DNA from: Treponema sp. | GTDB lineage: Bacteria; Spirochaetota; Spirochaetia; Treponematales; Treponemataceae | Reading direction: 5' to 3' | Assembly: GCA_017525605.1 (NCBI GenBank) | Contig: JAFXSM010000016.1 | Span: forward strand, 1 to 64,000 | DNA: 64,000 bases | Shown: positions 25,790 to 35,420 of the stretch, piece after piece | Numbering within the stretch: position 1 is the first letter of the stretch | Layout of the letters: each line of letters begins with the position of its first letter | Notes under the pieces: generated by a model | What the model saw: the letters and a program-made list of their open reading frames with translations, nothing else | Databases searched by the model: none | What the model was told of the DNA's origin: nothing | Program-made: the position numbers and the translations under genes

Positions 25790-25827
25790 AAATGCGGAGT
25801 GTTAAAAACTTCAAAAACTCCGCATTT
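25790..25827 (+). other. Perfect hairpin between two genes, no clear T run
   Basis: AAATGCGGAGT (25790-25800) pairs with ACTCCGCATTT (25817-25827) over a 16-base loop. It ends 12 bases before the start of the OppA-like gene. It may terminate the upstream gene weakly or act in the leader of the downstream one. Confidence 0.55.
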
Positions 25828-25839
25828 CCCTATAAACTG

Positions 25840-27498
25840 ATGAGCATGTTCATCAATAAATTCAAAAAAATCTTTTTGGCGACTGCATTCACTTTGGCAC
25901 TCGGAAACGTCTTTGCGGACGGAGAGCCTGAGAAAAATGCGGAAACACAATCAAAAGAAAGTGCAAAAAAGAACATCGACATAAACGAGGAGATTCAGAG
26001 GGAATTTCACATAACCGTATCGGCGATGAATTTCAATCTGAATCCGCATACAGCCGCGTATTCGATGGAAGCGCAGATTCTGGACGGACTGTACGAGGGG
26101 CTTTACTCATACGACCCGAGGACGCTGGAACCGAAAAATGCGCTCGCGACTGAATGCAAGCTTTCCCGCGACAAATTGCGCGTGACGTACAAAATCAGGG
26201 AGGGCGCGAAATTCAGCGACGGGCAGCCGATAAATGCTTTTTCCGTCCGCAACGCGTGGCTCATGCTGATTGCGACCCCGAACGCGCCGTATGCGTCGTT
26301 CCTTGACTGCGTGAAAGGCGCGAGGGAATTCCGCGCGGGAAAAATCCCCGAAAGCGAAGTGGGAATCCAGGCGCGCGACAACACGACGCTCGTCCTGCAC
26401 CTGAACGCGCCGACAGCACATCTGAACAAAATCCTATGCCACCATGCGTTTGCGATAAAAACCGGCTCCGACAACGTGTTTTCGGGCGCGTTCGTCCTCA
26501 AAGAGCGGACGGACAACATGATTCTGCTTGAGAAAAACCAGAATTACTGGGATGCAGAAAACGTCCACATTCCGTCGGTCAGGATAAACACTTCCGACGA
26601 AATCGCTGACAACGCGTGGGATTTCAACATGGGCAAAGTCGATTGGATTGCGTCGGTGTTCAATTCAAAGACGATTCTGAATCAGGATTCGGTGAGGCTC
26701 GCGGCAATTTTCGGAACGGAATACATATTTTTCAAATGCCAGAATTCACCGTGGGACAAGGCGGAATTCAGGAACGCGCTGATCAGTGCAGTTCCGTGGT
26801 CGCGGCTTCGGAAAAACTCGCTGATAAAGGCGACGACGCTCATCTATCCGCTTAACGGATATCCGAAAGTCGAGGGTCTTAGCGACACTGAGACGGAAGA
26901 CGCAATCGAAATGATGAGAGAAGCGAAAAAAGCCGCGGGAATCGGCGAAAACGAAAAGCTGAAACTCAAATTCGACATCTCGGCGACTTCCACAAGGCAG
27001 CAGGACTTCTACGAGATTCTGAAAGAAGCGTGGGCACCGCTTGGAATCGAGCTTGAGGCGAAGATAACGAACGACTACAGATATGTCGAATCGATTCCTT
27101 CGTCCGATGCGGATTTGTTCGTCTATTCCTGGATCGGCGACTTTGCAGACCCGCTGGCATTCCTGGAGCTTTTCAAGGAAAATTCGACGCTGAACCAGAC
27201 AAAATGGCAAAACGAAAAATTCAATGAGCTTCTGAAAGAGGCATCGCTGACAAATGACAACGAAGAGCACAACAAGCTTCTTGCAAACGCGGAGCAAGTT
27301 CTGATTGACGACGGAGTAATCATGCCGGTGCAGCATTCGATTTCGCTCAACGCGCTGAACGGGAACGCAATCGGCGGCTGGTACACGAACGCGCTGGACA
27401 TCCATCCGTACAAATATCTTTATTTCAAGGAATACAAGTCGGCAATACCGAACGTCGTTTTGCTCGACAACAAAAATAATACAAAAAAAATTAACTAG
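25840..27498 (+). CDS. Periplasmic oligopeptide-binding protein (OppA-like, SBP family 5)
   Basis: A binding protein of about 552 residues for a peptide ABC transporter. The ATG at 25840 gives a clean signal peptide ending in NVFA (residue 26), without lipobox; the longer frame from 25792 would include the hairpin. Typical family 5 features: SMEAQILDGLYEGLYSYDPR, YKIREGAKFSDGQPINAFSV, KNQNYWDAENVHIPSVRI, FVYSWIGDFADPLAFLELF and ADVL-like C-terminal register VLIDDGVIMPVQHSISL. No permease is adjacent. No good ribosome site is visible. mraY follows after 8 bases, so the two may be cotranscribed. Confidence 0.88.
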   Translation: MSMFINKFKKIFLATAFTLALGNVFADGEPEKNAETQSKESAKKNIDINEEIQREFHITVSAMNFNLNPHTAAYSMEAQILDGLYEGLYSYDPRTLEPKNALATECKLSRDKLRVTYKIREGAKFSDGQPINAFSVRNAWLMLIATPNAPYASFLDCVKGAREFRAGKIPESEVGIQARDNTTLVLHLNAPTAHLNKILCHHAFAIKTGSDNVFSGAFVLKERTDNMILLEKNQNYWDAENVHIPSVRINTSDEIADNAWDFNMGKVDWIASVFNSKTILNQDSVRLAAIFGTEYIFFKCQNSPWDKAEFRNALISAVPWSRLRKNSLIKATTLIYPLNGYPKVEGLSDTETEDAIEMMREAKKAAGIGENEKLKLKFDISATSTRQQDFYEILKEAWAPLGIELEAKITNDYRYVESIPSSDADLFVYSWIGDFADPLAFLELFKENSTLNQTKWQNEKFNELLKEASLTNDNEEHNKLLANAEQVLIDDGVIMPVQHSISLNALNGNAIGGWYTNALDIHPYKYLYFKEYKSAIPNVVLLDNKNNTKKIN

Positions 27499-27506
27499 GA
27501 CATTTT

Positions 27507-28577
27507 ATGCTTTACTATTTAGGCGGATTTTTGACACAATTTTTCGGACCAGCAAGACTTCTTCAATCTTATACAGTCTTGATTGTTCTCTCGCTCTACA
27601 CAGGATTCCTGCTCATCCGTTACGGGCTTCCCTCGTTCTACAACAAACTGCCGCACGACAGAGGAAGGGAATTCACTATTTCTGCGGAAGCCGCAAAAGG
27701 AAAACCGACAGGCTCAGGCGTTGTGTGGGTGACCGCATTCGTAATCTTGAGTTTCATCTTCGTCCCGCTCGACTGGGAAAAAAGCGCGATTCTCGTTCTG
27801 ATTTGGCTCATGATGCTCACGGGTTTTCTTGACGACGCGAGCAAAACTTCATGGGGCGAATACAGAAAAGCAGTCCTCGACTTAATATTGAGCATTGCGG
27901 CTTCGGTCGTGATATTGATTTACATGAGGGGAATCACGGACGACGGAAAACTCTACTTCTGGCTTCCGTTCATCGCGAACAAAATCGAAATCGCGCCGTG
28001 GCTTTTCATCATCGTTTCCACAATCGTGCTCTGGACATCGGTGAACACAACGAACTGCACGGACGGCGTTGACGGACTCAGCTCGACTCTCGTTCTTGTC
28101 GCGCTCATAACGCTCGGCTCGGTGTTCTATTTCATTCTCGGACACAAGGACATCGCGGCATATCTTCTCGTCCCGCACATCGCCGACGGAGCTTCGTGGG
28201 CAGTTATGACATTCTGTCTTTCGGGCGTTCTCATGGGCTATCTCTGGCACAACGCATACCCGAGCCACGTCCTCATGGGAGACGCAGGAAGCCGCGCGCT
28301 CGGATTCTTCATCGGAATCAGCGTGATGGTCTCTGGAAACCCGTTTTTGATTATCGCAACGTCGTCGGTAATCTTCATCAACGGCGGAATGGGACTTCTC
28401 AAGGTCGCGCTCAAGAGATTCCTCCACATCACGATTTTCCCGAACGTGCGCTTTCCGCTGCACGACCACATGAGAAAAAACCACGACTGGAGCCCGACAC
28501 AAGTTCTCCTCAAGTTCATGATGATTCAGATTCTCCTTACGCTCGCAGTTTTGGGAATCATCTTCAAAATTCGATAA
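27507..28577 (+). CDS. mraY: Phospho-N-acetylmuramoyl-pentapeptide-transferase
   Basis: A 356-residue multispanning enzyme (about ten membrane segments) that makes lipid I in peptidoglycan synthesis. Motifs in order: KGKPTGSGVVWV, the aspartate pair in LTGFLDDASK, NTTNCTDGVDGLSS, NAYPSHVLMGDAGSRALG, and the histidine motif FPLHDHMRKNHDWSPT. All are characteristic of MraY. Ribosome site AGGA between the upstream stop and the ATG. Here it is not inside a dcw cluster but between an OppA-like protein and an SH3 lipoprotein. Confidence 0.96.
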   Translation: MLYYLGGFLTQFFGPARLLQSYTVLIVLSLYTGFLLIRYGLPSFYNKLPHDRGREFTISAEAAKGKPTGSGVVWVTAFVILSFIFVPLDWEKSAILVLIWLMMLTGFLDDASKTSWGEYRKAVLDLILSIAASVVILIYMRGITDDGKLYFWLPFIANKIEIAPWLFIIVSTIVLWTSVNTTNCTDGVDGLSSTLVLVALITLGSVFYFILGHKDIAAYLLVPHIADGASWAVMTFCLSGVLMGYLWHNAYPSHVLMGDAGSRALGFFIGISVMVSGNPFLIIATSSVIFINGGMGLLKVALKRFLHITIFPNVRFPLHDHMRKNHDWSPTQVLLKFMMIQILLTLAVLGIIFKIR

Positions 28578-28599
28578 GCTGAAATTTGACAGGTTGAAA

Positions 28600-29916
28600 A
28601 TGAAAATCAGAAATCTAAAACACATCGTCCTCATCGCAATTGCGCTCATCACGGCAATCTCGCTCTCCTCATGCAAAAAGACAATCGGCTATTCGGTTGT
28701 TCTTTGGGGCGACGAGAAAAACAATCTGACGACGGGCGAAATCGTAAAAGTTCTCGTAAGGTCGAACATAACGAAAACGTACATAATCGAGCTGCCGTCT
28801 TCCGAAGAGAACAAGGAAATTCCGCTCTGGCAGCTTTCGGAGCCGGAATCGAAATCAAAGGCGAAGAAGACTGCGGCAATTTTCGCGGAATATGCAAACA
28901 CGTTCGCATCTGTAAAGCTCGACGGACTTCCGATAAGAGCCGAGCCGATAAACACATCAAAACAGGTCTACAGGCTTCGGAAAAACGAAATCATCAGGGT
29001 GCTTTTCAAAGGCGAAGGAACTGCCGTGAACAGCATGGAAGGTGAATGGTACAGAGTCCTCACGAAAGAAGGAACGCAGGGCTGGTGCTTCTCGTTCAAC
29101 CTTGACATCTACGAATCCGAGAACGGCGGAAAGAGAGATTTGTCGGTCGCAGCGAAAGACGAGGGAATCAGCAAGGACAACGAAAAACTCGTTGCTCTCA
29201 GGACGACAAGATGGCATCCGGGCGAATACAAGCAGCTTCTCAAGAAAAAGACATACGACCTCAAAAGAATGAACGAAAAATTCGGACTGTTCCTCGACGA
29301 AGACGCGCAGAAAATCAGTTTTGCCACAAGCGAAGACGAAAAATCATGGACTTTCAGCGGAATAAAAGAAGCTTCGAAAAAGCAGCTCAAATTCGAAGGT
29401 GCGAACGTCAGCGTGACAATAAAGAGCGACGACGAAATCGTGCTCCAGTACACGGAAAACGGAAAGCCGAAGAACGTGGTGTTCGTGAGTTTCGACAGCG
29501 ACATAACGAAGATAATCGAAGCAGAGAGAAACAGAAGGCAGAACGCGCTTGAAAAAATCGCAAAGGTCGGTCCTCGGTTCTCAAGCGAAAATTACGGAAC
29601 GCTCATAATCTCTTCGGGCGAGGGCGAAAAATACAATTTCTACTGGGACAATTTCAAGCTCCTTCAGCCTTCGATAATCCCAAGCTCAGCAAACACAAGG
29701 GGAACCGTCTCAATCGACTATCTGATTCCAGACTCGATGAAAGCAAATTACGACGGGCTTCTGACATTCGATTTCGGAAGCGAATATGAAGTCAACTTCC
29801 TCTACAAACTGACAGATTCAGGTCTTCGTCTTGAAGATGCCGTGAGAGGAAAAATCGAGGGCGGCATCCTCAAAGCGAAATCTTCATCTCCTACTGTCAT
29901 CTTCCTGGAGAAATAA
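28600..29916 (+). CDS. Lipoprotein with bacterial SH3 domain
   Basis: A 438-residue lipoprotein: signal peptide with lipobox LSSC (C25 from the ATG at 28600). Residues about 85-150 form an SH3b domain (KLDGLPIRAEPINTSKQVYR, GEWYRVLTKEGTQGWCF), a fold often used to touch peptidoglycan. The C-terminal ~270 residues are an unknown beta-rich part. Six codons separate a TTG at 28594 from the chosen ATG; AGG lies upstream. It lies between mraY and an ABC-F gene whose ribosome site is in its 3' end, so the three form a likely operon. Confidence 0.8.
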   Translation: MKIRNLKHIVLIAIALITAISLSSCKKTIGYSVVLWGDEKNNLTTGEIVKVLVRSNITKTYIIELPSSEENKEIPLWQLSEPESKSKAKKTAAIFAEYANTFASVKLDGLPIRAEPINTSKQVYRLRKNEIIRVLFKGEGTAVNSMEGEWYRVLTKEGTQGWCFSFNLDIYESENGGKRDLSVAAKDEGISKDNEKLVALRTTRWHPGEYKQLLKKKTYDLKRMNEKFGLFLDEDAQKISFATSEDEKSWTFSGIKEASKKQLKFEGANVSVTIKSDDEIVLQYTENGKPKNVVFVSFDSDITKIIEAERNRRQNALEKIAKVGPRFSSENYGTLIISSGEGEKYNFYWDNFKLLQPSIIPSSANTRGTVSIDYLIPDSMKANYDGLLTFDFGSEYEVNFLYKLTDSGLRLEDAVRGKIEGGILKAKSSSPTVIFLEK

Positions 29917-29918
29917 AA

Positions 29919-31898
29919 ATGGCATTTGTACAATTTTCCCAAGTCTCGCTTGCATTCGGCGACAGGGACATCTTAAAAAACGTATCTGTAAACCTTCAGT
30001 CCGGCACGAAAGCGGCACTCACTGGCGCGAACGGAGCCGGAAAATCGACTCTCATAAAAGTCATGGCGGGACTCGTTCAGCCTGACGACGGAAAAAGAAT
30101 TGCGGAAAAAGGCGCGAGGGTCGCGTATCTTCCACAAAGCGGACTTACGCACCACGGCTGCACATTGCGCGAAGAAGCCGACAAAGCATTCCAGTTCGGC
30201 TACGATTTGCAGAAAGAGCTGGACGAAATCGGCGACAAGCTCAAAGTCGAAAGCGAAAATCAGGCGGAACTTCTCGAACGCCACGACAAAATAATTAACG
30301 AACTTGAAGACTCTGGCTGGAACAGGCGAAGTATGCTCGCGGAGCAGGTTCTCACGGGACTCGGATTTTCAAAATCGGATTTGGACAGGAACTGCGAGGA
30401 ATTCTCAGGCGGTTGGCAGATGAGAATCGCGCTCGCAAAAAACCTGATGGTGAATCCTGACATCCTGCTTCTTGACGAGCCGACGAACTACCTCGACATC
30501 GAAGCGAGAGAATGGCTCGAAACATTTCTTGGCAATTTCAAGGGCGGATTTTTGCTCGTCAGCCACGACAGATACTTCCTCGACCACACAATCAACGAGG
30601 TCTACGAACTTTTCAACGGCGACCTGAAAAGGTATCCGGGAAATTTCACGCATTACGAGAAAGTGCGCGAAATCGAACTTGAGACTCTCATGCGCGAATA
30701 CGAGAAGCAGCAGGCGGAAATCCAGCATCTGCAGGAATTCATCGACAGGTTCGGCGTAAAGGCGACAAAGGCGGCACAGGCACAGGAAAGGCAGAAGCAG
30801 CTGGACAAAATCCTCGAAAACGAAATCGTAATCCCGGAGACGATGAAGAAAATCCACTTCAAATTTCCGGCTGCCCCACACTCAGGAAGGCTCGTCGTAA
30901 CTCTCGAAGGAATCACGAAGTCGTATGACGGAAAGCGGAATGTAATCGAAAATCTCTCGCTCGTCCTTGAAAACGGCGACAGGCTCGTTGTGGCAGGACA
31001 CAACGGCGCGGGAAAATCGACTCTGCTTAGAATAATTGCGGGCGTTGACAGCGCGTTCGAAGGCAACGTGAAGCTCGGCGCGGGCGTTTCAATCGGATAT
31101 TTCTCGCAGGACAACGCGGAATCGCTCAAAGGAAGCCAGAGCGTACTCGAAGCAATTGAAGCGGAAGCCCCACTGGAACTAATTCCGAAAGTGCGCGATA
31201 TGCTCGGAGCATTTCTGTTCCGCGGCGACGACGTTTTCAAAAAAATCGACATGCTCTCCGGCGGCGAAAAATCGAGGGTCGCGCTTCTCAAATTGCTTTT
31301 GCGTCCTGTGAACCTCCTGATTCTCGACGAACCGACGAACCACTTGGACATGCACTCGAAAGACGTTCTCCTTGAAGCCCTCAAATGTTTCGGCGGAACT
31401 GTCATTTTCGTCTCGCACGACCGCGGATTCATCGAAGACCTTTCGACACGCGTGCTTGAGCTCACCCCCGGCAAATTCAGACTTTTCCCCGGCGACTACA
31501 AATATTACATGCAGCGTCTTGAGGACGAGAAAAACGGCGTAGTTGGCGCATTCAACGCGGGAACGACGGCGGAAAACGCAAAGGAAAAGCAGCAGGGAAC
31601 GGAACCAGCGCAGAACGCAAAGCCAGTCTCGGCGACAAAGCTGAGCTGGGAAGAGCAGAAAAAAGCTGAGGCAGAAAGACGAAAGGCAGAAAAGGCAGTT
31701 GCGGCAATCGAAGCTGAAATCGAAAAGACGGAAGCGGCAAAATCGGAAGCCGAAAACAAAATGTCGAACCCGGAAATCTATTCGAACGGAGAAAAAGCGA
31801 AGGCAGTGCAGAAGGAAATCTCGGAACTGTCCGACAAACTCGAAGAACTGAATTTGCAGTGGATGGAAGCGGCGGAAAAGCTCGAAAGTCTCCAGTAA
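29919..31898 (+). CDS. ABC-F family ATPase (ribosome-associated, YheS/YdiF-like)
   Basis: A 659-residue soluble protein with two ABC cassettes and no membrane part. Cassette 1: Walker A GANGAGKST (36-44), signature EEFSGGWQMRIALAKN, Walker B ILLLDEPTNYLD and SHDRYFLD. A linker of ~80 charged residues (the P-site tRNA interaction motif) follows. Cassette 2: GHNGAGKST, MLSGGEKSRVALL, LILDEPTNHLD, SHDRGF. A Lys/Glu-rich coiled coil makes the C-terminus (about 565-659). ABC-F proteins act on the ribosome; some give antibiotic protection, but this one looks like a housekeeping type. Start 2 bases after the upstream stop. Confidence 0.93.
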   Translation: MAFVQFSQVSLAFGDRDILKNVSVNLQSGTKAALTGANGAGKSTLIKVMAGLVQPDDGKRIAEKGARVAYLPQSGLTHHGCTLREEADKAFQFGYDLQKELDEIGDKLKVESENQAELLERHDKIINELEDSGWNRRSMLAEQVLTGLGFSKSDLDRNCEEFSGGWQMRIALAKNLMVNPDILLLDEPTNYLDIEAREWLETFLGNFKGGFLLVSHDRYFLDHTINEVYELFNGDLKRYPGNFTHYEKVREIELETLMREYEKQQAEIQHLQEFIDRFGVKATKAAQAQERQKQLDKILENEIVIPETMKKIHFKFPAAPHSGRLVVTLEGITKSYDGKRNVIENLSLVLENGDRLVVAGHNGAGKSTLLRIIAGVDSAFEGNVKLGAGVSIGYFSQDNAESLKGSQSVLEAIEAEAPLELIPKVRDMLGAFLFRGDDVFKKIDMLSGGEKSRVALLKLLLRPVNLLILDEPTNHLDMHSKDVLLEALKCFGGTVIFVSHDRGFIEDLSTRVLELTPGKFRLFPGDYKYYMQRLEDEKNGVVGAFNAGTTAENAKEKQQGTEPAQNAKPVSATKLSWEEQKKAEAERRKAEKAVAAIEAEIEKTEAAKSEAENKMSNPEIYSNGEKAKAVQKEISELSDKLEELNLQWMEAAEKLESLQ

Positions 31899-32070
31899 AG
31901 TTTGTGAAAATGACCTCTCGAACGAATTTAGGTTTTCTTTAATAAAATTTTAAAATTGACTGTTGCAAAAATGGTAGAACCTAACTCAAAATAGAATAGT
32001 GCCGTTTTTCTTTTTTCCAGGCGGCACGGAAATCTTCACAAATTAAAAAACTTGTTTTGGAGGAAAAATT

Positions 32071-33438
32071 ATGGGATTTTTGAAAGCTGCTGCAGGCGCA
32101 ATCGGAGGCACACTCGCTGATTCTTGGAAGGACTATTTCTGCTGCAATTCGCTCGACGCGGACGTGCTCGTGAAAAAAGCGGAGCACAAAGTGAACGGCA
32201 GAAGCTCGAACACGTCGGGAACGGAGAACATCATCACTGACGGCTCGAAGCTCATCGTTGCGGACGGACAGTGCGCGCTCACCGTTGACCAGGGAAAAAT
32301 CTTCAACATCATCACGGAGCCGGGCGCATACGAGTTCAAGAGCGGAACAGCTCCGTCGCTTTTCTCGGGCGGACTCGGCGAAGGACTCAAGAACACGGTA
32401 AAGGACATGTGGGAAAGGTTCACATTTGGCGGCGAACCTGCGAAAGACCAGCGCGTCTACTACATGAACCTGAAAGAAATCATCGGCAACAAGTACGGAA
32501 CAGCTTCCCCGATTCCGTTCAGAGTCGTTGACACACGCGCAAGAATCGACATGGACATCGCAATCAAGTGCTTCGGAGAATACAGCTTCAAAATCACGAA
32601 CCCAGTTCTCTTCTACACGAACGTCTGCGCGAACATCGTTGACGAATTCACGCGCGACCAGATTGCAAGCCAGCTGAAAACGGAGCTTCTGACAGCCCTC
32701 CAGCCGACATTCGCACTTCTCTCCGAAAAAGGAATCCGCTACTCTGCCCTTCCTGGACACACGGAAGAAATCTCGCAGTACCTGAACCAGCAGCTTTCCG
32801 CAAAATGGAAGGACTTGAGGGGAATCGAAGTTGTCTCGTTCGGTGTCTCGTCTGTAACTGCCGACGAAGAAGACGCAAAGAAAATCAAGCAGATGCAGGA
32901 AATGGCGGCTTACACTGACCCGTCGATGGCGGCTGCAAGACTCGTCGGCGCACAGGCAAACGCAATGGAGACTGCGGCAGGAAACACGGCAGGCGCAATG
33001 ACAGGTTTCATGGGCATGGGAATGGCAACCAGCGCGGGCGGATTCAATCCTCAGAATCTCTTTGCGATGGGACAGCAGCAGCAGGCTCAGCAGGCACAGT
33101 ATCAGCAGCAGACACCTCCTCCACAGGCGAGCGCACCGAAACAGGCGGCTCCAGGCGGCGCAACGTGGAAATGCTCATGCGGCGCGGAAAACACTGGAAA
33201 ATTCTGCCTCGAATGCGGGAAACCGAAGCCAGCAGGAGACGCAGTCGGCTGGACTTGCTCATGCGGAACAGTGAACAAAGGCAAATTCTGCGCGGAATGC
33301 GGAAAACCGAAGCCGGCAGGCGCACCGCTCTACAAGTGCGACAAATGCGGCTGGGAACCTGCAGATCCTAAAAATCCGCCAAAATTCTGCCCGGAATGCG
33401 GCGACCCATTCAACGAAGGCGACATAGTTCAGGGCTAA
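32071..33438 (+). CDS. SPFH-domain protein with C-terminal zinc ribbons (YdjI-like, virion core protein family)
   Basis: A 455-residue cytoplasmic protein. Residues about 25-290 are the SPFH/virion-core-like domain (ENIITDGSKLIVADGQCAL, PIPFRVVDTRARIDMDIAI, RDQIASQLKTELLTALQ). A Met/Gln-rich linker leads to three zinc ribbons (about 370-450): CSCGAENTGKFCLECGKPK, CSCGTVNKGKFCAECGKPK and CDKCGWEP..CPECGDP. Bacillus YdjI is the likely relative; it acts with PspA-type membrane-stress proteins. Ribosome site GGAGG. First gene of a trio with a zinc-ribbon membrane protein and a TPM protein. Confidence 0.88.
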   Translation: MGFLKAAAGAIGGTLADSWKDYFCCNSLDADVLVKKAEHKVNGRSSNTSGTENIITDGSKLIVADGQCALTVDQGKIFNIITEPGAYEFKSGTAPSLFSGGLGEGLKNTVKDMWERFTFGGEPAKDQRVYYMNLKEIIGNKYGTASPIPFRVVDTRARIDMDIAIKCFGEYSFKITNPVLFYTNVCANIVDEFTRDQIASQLKTELLTALQPTFALLSEKGIRYSALPGHTEEISQYLNQQLSAKWKDLRGIEVVSFGVSSVTADEEDAKKIKQMQEMAAYTDPSMAAARLVGAQANAMETAAGNTAGAMTGFMGMGMATSAGGFNPQNLFAMGQQQQAQQAQYQQQTPPPQASAPKQAAPGGATWKCSCGAENTGKFCLECGKPKPAGDAVGWTCSCGTVNKGKFCAECGKPKPAGAPLYKCDKCGWEPADPKNPPKFCPECGDPFNEGDIVQG

Positions 33439-33441
33439 CAC

Positions 33442-34566
33442 ATGAAAAACATAAACAACTACAAGTGCCTCTCCTGCGGGGGAGGTCTCAAGTTCGACCC
33501 GAAATCCGGCGGCGTAATATGCGAATACTGCGACTCGCAGTACACAATCGAGCAAATCGAGGAAGCATATGGCGTTCAGGATGAGCAGGGAACTGAATCG
33601 CAGAACCAGACGTTCGAATCGAGCGACGGAGAATGGAACACCGAAAACCTGAATTCAGACTGGGGCGAAGACTCTGAAAAGATGAAGGAATTTTCATGCC
33701 CGTCATGCGGTGCTTCAATTCTCTGCGAAGCGACGACGGCGGCGACGAGCTGCCCTTACTGCGACAACCCGACCGTAATCGAGAAGGAATTTGCAGGAAA
33801 CTTAAAGCCTGATTATGTGATTCCTTTCAAGCTCAACAAAAAAGAGGCGATTGCGGCTCTCAAGGAATATTACAAGGGAAAGAAGCTCCTTCCGAAAGAA
33901 TTCTCCGACGAGAACCACCTTGAGGAGATGAAGGGAGTCTACGTTCCGTTCTGGTTCTTCAACGGAACTGCGGAAGGAAGCGCAGTTTTCCACGCGACAA
34001 CGACGACACGGCACAGAAGCGGAAACACGGAAACCATCACGACAAAGCATTACGACTGCAACCGAGAAGGTTCACTCGAATTCAACATGGTTCCTGTTGA
34101 CGCTTCAAAGAAAATGCCGAACGACATGATGGACTCGCTCGAACCGTTCGATTTTGGCGAGCTGAAGGAATTCTCGACGGCGTATCTTCCGGGATATCTT
34201 GCAGACAAATACGACGACACGGTTGACGAATGTTTTCCGCGTGCAGAAACCCGGTGCGCTGCCTCGTTCCTTTCGGAATTGCAGAAATCGGTCAAGGGAT
34301 ACGGCAGCGTGACCCTCAAGAGCAAGAACATCTCGCTCAAAAAGGGAATCGTGAACTACGGTCTCGTTCCGGTCTATCTTCTCTACACGAAATGGCATGA
34401 GGAGCGGTACCTGTTCTCCGTGAACGGTCAGACCGGAAAAGTCGTCGGAAAGCTTCCGTTGAGCTCAAAACTCGCGACATTGTATTATCTGAAGCATTTC
34501 TTCATTTCGTTTGCCGCTATCGGTGCTATCGCATTTGCCGTTGCTAAATTTATGGAGATAATTTGA
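33442..34566 (+). CDS. Zinc-ribbon membrane protein (YdjG-like)
   Basis: A 374-residue protein. It has two zinc ribbons (CLSCGGGLKFDPKSGGVICE, YC, and CPSCGASILC..CPYC), then a beta-rich domain of ~230 residues (VIPFKLNKKEAIAALKEYYK, YVPFWFFNGTAEGSAVFH) and one C-terminal transmembrane segment (about 350-370). Bacillus YdjG has the same plan. It starts 3 bases after the SPFH gene and its stop overlaps the ATG of the TPM gene, which argues for a protein complex. Predicted to face the cytoplasm at the membrane. Confidence 0.85.
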   Translation: MKNINNYKCLSCGGGLKFDPKSGGVICEYCDSQYTIEQIEEAYGVQDEQGTESQNQTFESSDGEWNTENLNSDWGEDSEKMKEFSCPSCGASILCEATTAATSCPYCDNPTVIEKEFAGNLKPDYVIPFKLNKKEAIAALKEYYKGKKLLPKEFSDENHLEEMKGVYVPFWFFNGTAEGSAVFHATTTTRHRSGNTETITTKHYDCNREGSLEFNMVPVDASKKMPNDMMDSLEPFDFGELKEFSTAYLPGYLADKYDDTVDECFPRAETRCAASFLSELQKSVKGYGSVTLKSKNISLKKGIVNYGLVPVYLLYTKWHEERYLFSVNGQTGKVVGKLPLSSKLATLYYLKHFFISFAAIGAIAFAVAKFMEII

Positions 34567-35321
34567 TGAAAAAACTGAATATTCTTCTAAAATTAACCGC
34601 GTTCATTTTTCTGGCGGCGCAGGCATTTGCGGAAGCTCATCTTTATGACGAAGCGAATCTTCTGACGGCAGAAAGCAAAGCGAAAGTTGAATCGACACTC
34701 GCGCAATTCTCCGAAAGCCACAACGTCGGAATTTACGTTGCGACAATCGAGGATTTCAGGGGAAGCTTTGATGATGTGGAAAGCGCATCGGAAAATTTCT
34801 TCGACTCAAAAGACTTAGGGCTCGGCGAGACAAAAGACGGAATCCTTCTTTTCCTTTCGATGGGAGACAGAAGCTACGACTTGGACACGCACGGAATCAA
34901 CACTTACTGTCTTTCAGGAGACAGCGAGAGAATAGCAGGTTCATTTCTCCCGTCATTCCGAAACGACAACTGGGAATCGGGATTTTTGAATTATGCAAAA
35001 GAGGTTGATGAAATCCTCACCGAAGACGAAAATGCATTGATAAGCGCAAGGCAAAAAGCAATGCTGATTGGTGCGGGAATCGTCCTTCTTATCAGCCTGA
35101 TTCTTGCGTATGTCAAGCTCAATAGCGAAAAGGCGAAGCTCAACAACATCGCGTTCGCAACTGAAGCCGGCGCGTATGAATCGAAAGGCGGCGTAAGTCT
35201 CCTGCAGAACAGCGACGTGTACACACACACGACGACAAGGACAATCCACCACCAGCAGAACCATTCTAGAAGTGGCGGCGGTGGCGGTGGCGGTCACCGA
35301 CATAGTTCAGGACATTTTTAA
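34566..35321 (+). CDS. TPM-domain membrane protein (YdjH/YgcG-like)
   Basis: About 251 residues from the ATG that overlaps the upstream stop as TGATG. A signal peptide (about 1-22, QAFA) is followed by a TPM domain (about 25-150: LYDEANLLTAESKAKVESTL, NVGIYVATIED, TKDGILLFLSMGDRSY), a transmembrane segment (about 165-185: AMLIGAGIVLLISLILAYV) and a cytoplasmic tail ending in a Gly run and His-rich GHRHSSGHF. The tail is typical of YgcG-type proteins. Third member of the SPFH / zinc-ribbon / TPM unit. Confidence 0.88.
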   Translation: MKKLNILLKLTAFIFLAAQAFAEAHLYDEANLLTAESKAKVESTLAQFSESHNVGIYVATIEDFRGSFDDVESASENFFDSKDLGLGETKDGILLFLSMGDRSYDLDTHGINTYCLSGDSERIAGSFLPSFRNDNWESGFLNYAKEVDEILTEDENALISARQKAMLIGAGIVLLISLILAYVKLNSEKAKLNNIAFATEAGAYESKGGVSLLQNSDVYTHTTTRTIHHQQNHSRSGGGGGGGHRHSSGHF

Positions 35322-35343
35322 ATTTTAATTCTGCTCGAAGAAT

Positions 35344-35400
35344 CAAAGGGAAACCTTAATGCCGCAAGTCGGTTTTCGAGGTTTCCCTTTGTTGTCTTTT
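35344..35400 (+). terminator. Terminator after the SPFH/TPM operon
   Basis: CAAAGGGAAACCT (35344-35356) pairs with AGGTTTCCCTTTG (35379-35391), followed by TTGTCTTTT. Confidence 0.8.
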
Positions 35401-35420
35401 GCAGAAATATTGGAGTTTTC

